A stretch of DNA of 15,467 bases from UBA1858 sp039182865 (GTDB lineage Bacteria > Pseudomonadota > Gammaproteobacteria > UBA4575): assembly GCA_039182865.1 (NCBI GenBank), contig JBCDBX010000043.1, positions 1 through 15,467 of the forward strand. Reading direction: 5' to 3'. The notes under the pieces were generated by a model. The model was given only the letters and a program-made list of their open reading frames with translations. It ran no database searches and had not been told where the DNA came from. Within the stretch, counting starts at the first letter, position 1. The number at the start of each line of letters is the position of its first letter. The position numbers were made by a program, and so were the translations under genes. Positions 14,576 through 15,467 of this stretch are shown piece by piece.

Positions 14576-14981
14576 TTCAAATTTTCTAGTGAAAAATAAC
14601 TCTACTAACTACAAGGATAAGTTGAGTCCAGAACAGTTCGCTGTTTGCTGGAAGAAAGGCACTGAGCGTCCTTTCACGGGAGTACATTTAGACGAGAAAA
14701 GAGCCGGGCACTTTCACTGCATTTGCTGCGATGCGAAGTTATTTAATTCCCATACAAAATTTGATTCTGGCTCAGGCTGGCCAAGCTTTTGGGAATCCGC
14801 CGCTGAAGATGCTATTGAGTACATTAAAGATCATAGCCACGGGATGATCAGAATCGAAGTTTGCTGTAAAAATTGTGGATCTCACTTAGGTCATGTATTC
14901 GAAGATGGGCCAGCGCCAAGCGGCAAACGCTATTGCATTAATTCGCTATCGCTAGATTTCAAAGAAATGCCTAAAGATTAG
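14562..14981 (+). CDS. msrB: Peptide-methionine (R)-S-oxide reductase MsrB
   Basis: MsrB repairs the R isomer of methionine sulfoxide in proteins. The 139-residue product shows the family core: GTERPFTG, zinc cysteine pairs C53/C56 (CICC) and C102/C105 (CKNC), GWPSFW, HSHGMIRIEV, HLGHVFEDGP, and the catalytic C125 in RYCINSLSLDF. The usual resolving cysteine of the CGWPSF motif is replaced by S71, so another cysteine (C29, C55 or C101 are candidates) or direct thioredoxin attack would be needed. GTG 14562 overlaps the pnp end by 14 bp; GTG 14589 would give a start more like E. coli, and neither has a strong Shine-Dalgarno sequence. It is probably cotranscribed with pnp. Confidence 0.93.
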   Translation: MSLNNSNFLVKNNSTNYKDKLSPEQFAVCWKKGTERPFTGVHLDEKRAGHFHCICCDAKLFNSHTKFDSGSGWPSFWESAAEDAIEYIKDHSHGMIRIEVCCKNCGSHLGHVFEDGPAPSGKRYCINSLSLDFKEMPKD

Positions 14982-15052
14982 TCTGCACATGCATTAATTT
15001 GCTGATTTTTACACCATTTTTGGGCAATCATTATCCAACTTTTTCCCTTTTA

Positions 15053-15089
15053 AAAACCATCAAAGCTATTTGATTTAGGCGCTGGTTTT
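15053..15089. repeat. Nested inverted repeats upstream of the alkB-like gene
   Basis: AAAACCA (15053-15059) and TGGTTTT (15083-15089) form an outer inverted repeat. Inside it ATCAAA (15059-15064) and TTTGAT (15069-15074) form a second one around GCTA. The inner palindrome is centred about 50 bp before the predicted start site of the downstream gene, a typical activator or repressor position. It is not an FNR site, whose half-sites point the other way. Confidence 0.45.
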
Positions 15090-15101
15090 ACCGATTTTGG
15101 A

Positions 15102-15110
15102 TGCTATAAT
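15102..15110 (+). promoter_or_regulatory. Extended -10 promoter of the alkB-like gene
   Basis: TGCTATAAT contains a perfect TATAAT (15105-15110) with the TGn extension. The hexamer 17 bp upstream (CTGGTT, 15082-15087) is a poor -35, consistent with an extended -10 or activated promoter. Start is expected near 15117, giving a leader of about 98 nt. Confidence 0.65.
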
Positions 15111-15194
15111 TCAATAATTCCAAGTTGTTTTTTGGCGATTACTGTCGCCCGCTATTTAGAATATTAATTAAATAATAACTACCAGGTGTTGCAT

Positions 15195-15218
15195 ATGAGT
15201 AAACGGAGGAACCGATGA
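15195..15218 (+). other. Seven-codon upstream mini-ORF overlapping the alkB-like start
   Basis: ATG at 15195 opens a frame encoding MSKRRNR and stopping at TGA 15216-15218, which overlaps the ATG of the next gene (ATGA). It spans the Shine-Dalgarno sequence of that gene. It could be chance or a coupling peptide; no ribosome binding site of its own is visible. Confidence 0.2.
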
Positions 15219-15467
15219 AGAAATTTTTAATAAATGTCAGGTATTTTTTAGCGCCGTTATTAATATTGGCGGCGATGTTTGGTGTCATAGCCGGCGGGCC
15301 ATGGGTCTGGACGGGATTAGTGCTACTAGGGGTGGGGATCATTATCGATACACTCACTAAAGCACAAACGCCCGGAGCGGGATTTGACGAGAACGGAGAT
15401 ACGTATGGGATACCGGCGTTACACAATGGTGTGATGTACGGCATGCTTGGTGTGTTCATCTGCTTAC
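15215..15467 (+). CDS. Probable AlkB-like membrane monooxygenase, N-terminal part (partial at 3' edge)
   Basis: ATG 15215 follows a strong GGAGG (15205-15209), and 84 codons are open to the window edge. The fragment has two hydrophobic helices (about 10-26 and 30-46), with GGPWVW between them, then a loop AQTPGAGFDENGDTYGIPALHNGVMYG leading into the next helix. The GGPW-W turn followed by a helix ending in Asp resembles the start of alkane 1-monooxygenase and related non-heme diiron membrane hydroxylases, which oxidise alkanes or lipid chains. The diagnostic histidine boxes lie beyond the window, so a related fatty-acid desaturase-type enzyme is possible. Its own promoter and the preceding inverted repeats suggest separate regulation from the pnp-msrB unit. 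Confidence 0.55.
   Translation, partial: MKKFLINVRYFLAPLLILAAMFGVIAGGPWVWTGLVLLGVGIIIDTLTKAQTPGAGFDENGDTYGIPALHNGVMYGMLGVFICL

Noticed and set aside
15020..15050. TTGG...CCAA followed by T-rich sequence as msrB terminator
   Set aside because: The stem is four pairs with an 11-base loop and the T run is broken by CCC, too weak to call.
15059..15074. ATCAAAGCTATTTGAT as an FNR/Anr site
   Set aside because: FNR half-sites are TTGAT...ATCAA; here the halves face the opposite way, so the palindrome is real but the FNR assignment does not hold.
15139..15459. Minus-strand frame opposite the AlkB-like gene
   Set aside because: The plus frame has a strong ribosome binding site, promoter and membrane-protein pattern; the minus frame is low-complexity Pro/Ser/Asn without motifs.

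Overview
The window reads as a chromosomal segment of a gammaproteobacterium of moderately low GC (low forties percent, judged by eye). The gene order tRNA-fMet ... rimP-nusA-infB-rbfA-truB-rpsO-pnp is the classic gammaproteobacterial translation/transcription cluster. RimP, NusA, S15, PNPase and MsrB all resemble their E. coli counterparts in length and motifs. A VPLPA-type C-terminal sorting signal and the start of a probable AlkB-like membrane monooxygenase suggest a free-living aerobic, perhaps marine or aquatic, bacterium. No species can be named from the sequence alone.

Layout. (1) Positions 1-3498: the 3' end of the NADH:quinone oxidoreductase operon, with the tail of nuoL followed by complete nuoM and nuoN, the proton-pumping membrane subunits of complex I. 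(2) 3526-3659: a strong stable-RNA-type promoter and an initiator tRNA-fMet. (3) 3660-6098: an accessory block separating tRNA-fMet from rimP, which are close neighbours in E. coli. It holds a 51-residue DUF5993-like membrane protein coupled to a DsbB-like thiol oxidase; an exported protein of unknown function with a VPLPA/PEP-CTERM tail behind a near-perfect CRP-type operator; a bidirectional terminator; and, on the minus strand, a secreted DUF333 plus MliC-like (lysozyme inhibitor) protein. (4) 6099-14981: a separate promoter with a leader terminator/attenuator, then rimP-nusA-infB-rbfA-truB, rpsO with its own promoter, pnp behind two leader hairpins, and msrB overlapping the end of pnp. (5) 14982-15467: an intergenic region with nested inverted repeats and an extended -10 promoter, then the first 84 codons of a probable alkane 1-monooxygenase-like protein cut by the window edge.

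How the parts fit. Regions 1, 2 and 4 are housekeeping: respiration, translation initiation (tRNA-fMet, IF2), 30S maturation (RimP, RbfA, S15), tRNA modification (TruB), transcription elongation/termination (NusA) and RNA decay (PNPase). The accessory block is envelope-oriented: all its products are predicted to be membrane, periplasmic or surface proteins. Several contain cysteines that a DsbB-type system could oxidise, although a functional link between them is only inference. Nothing in the window amounts to a clearly new multi-gene system. The most individual items are the CRP-linked VPLPA-CTERM protein, the DUF333-MliC fusion, the DsbB variant with its second cysteine pair moved to the C-terminal tail, and the rimP leader terminator.
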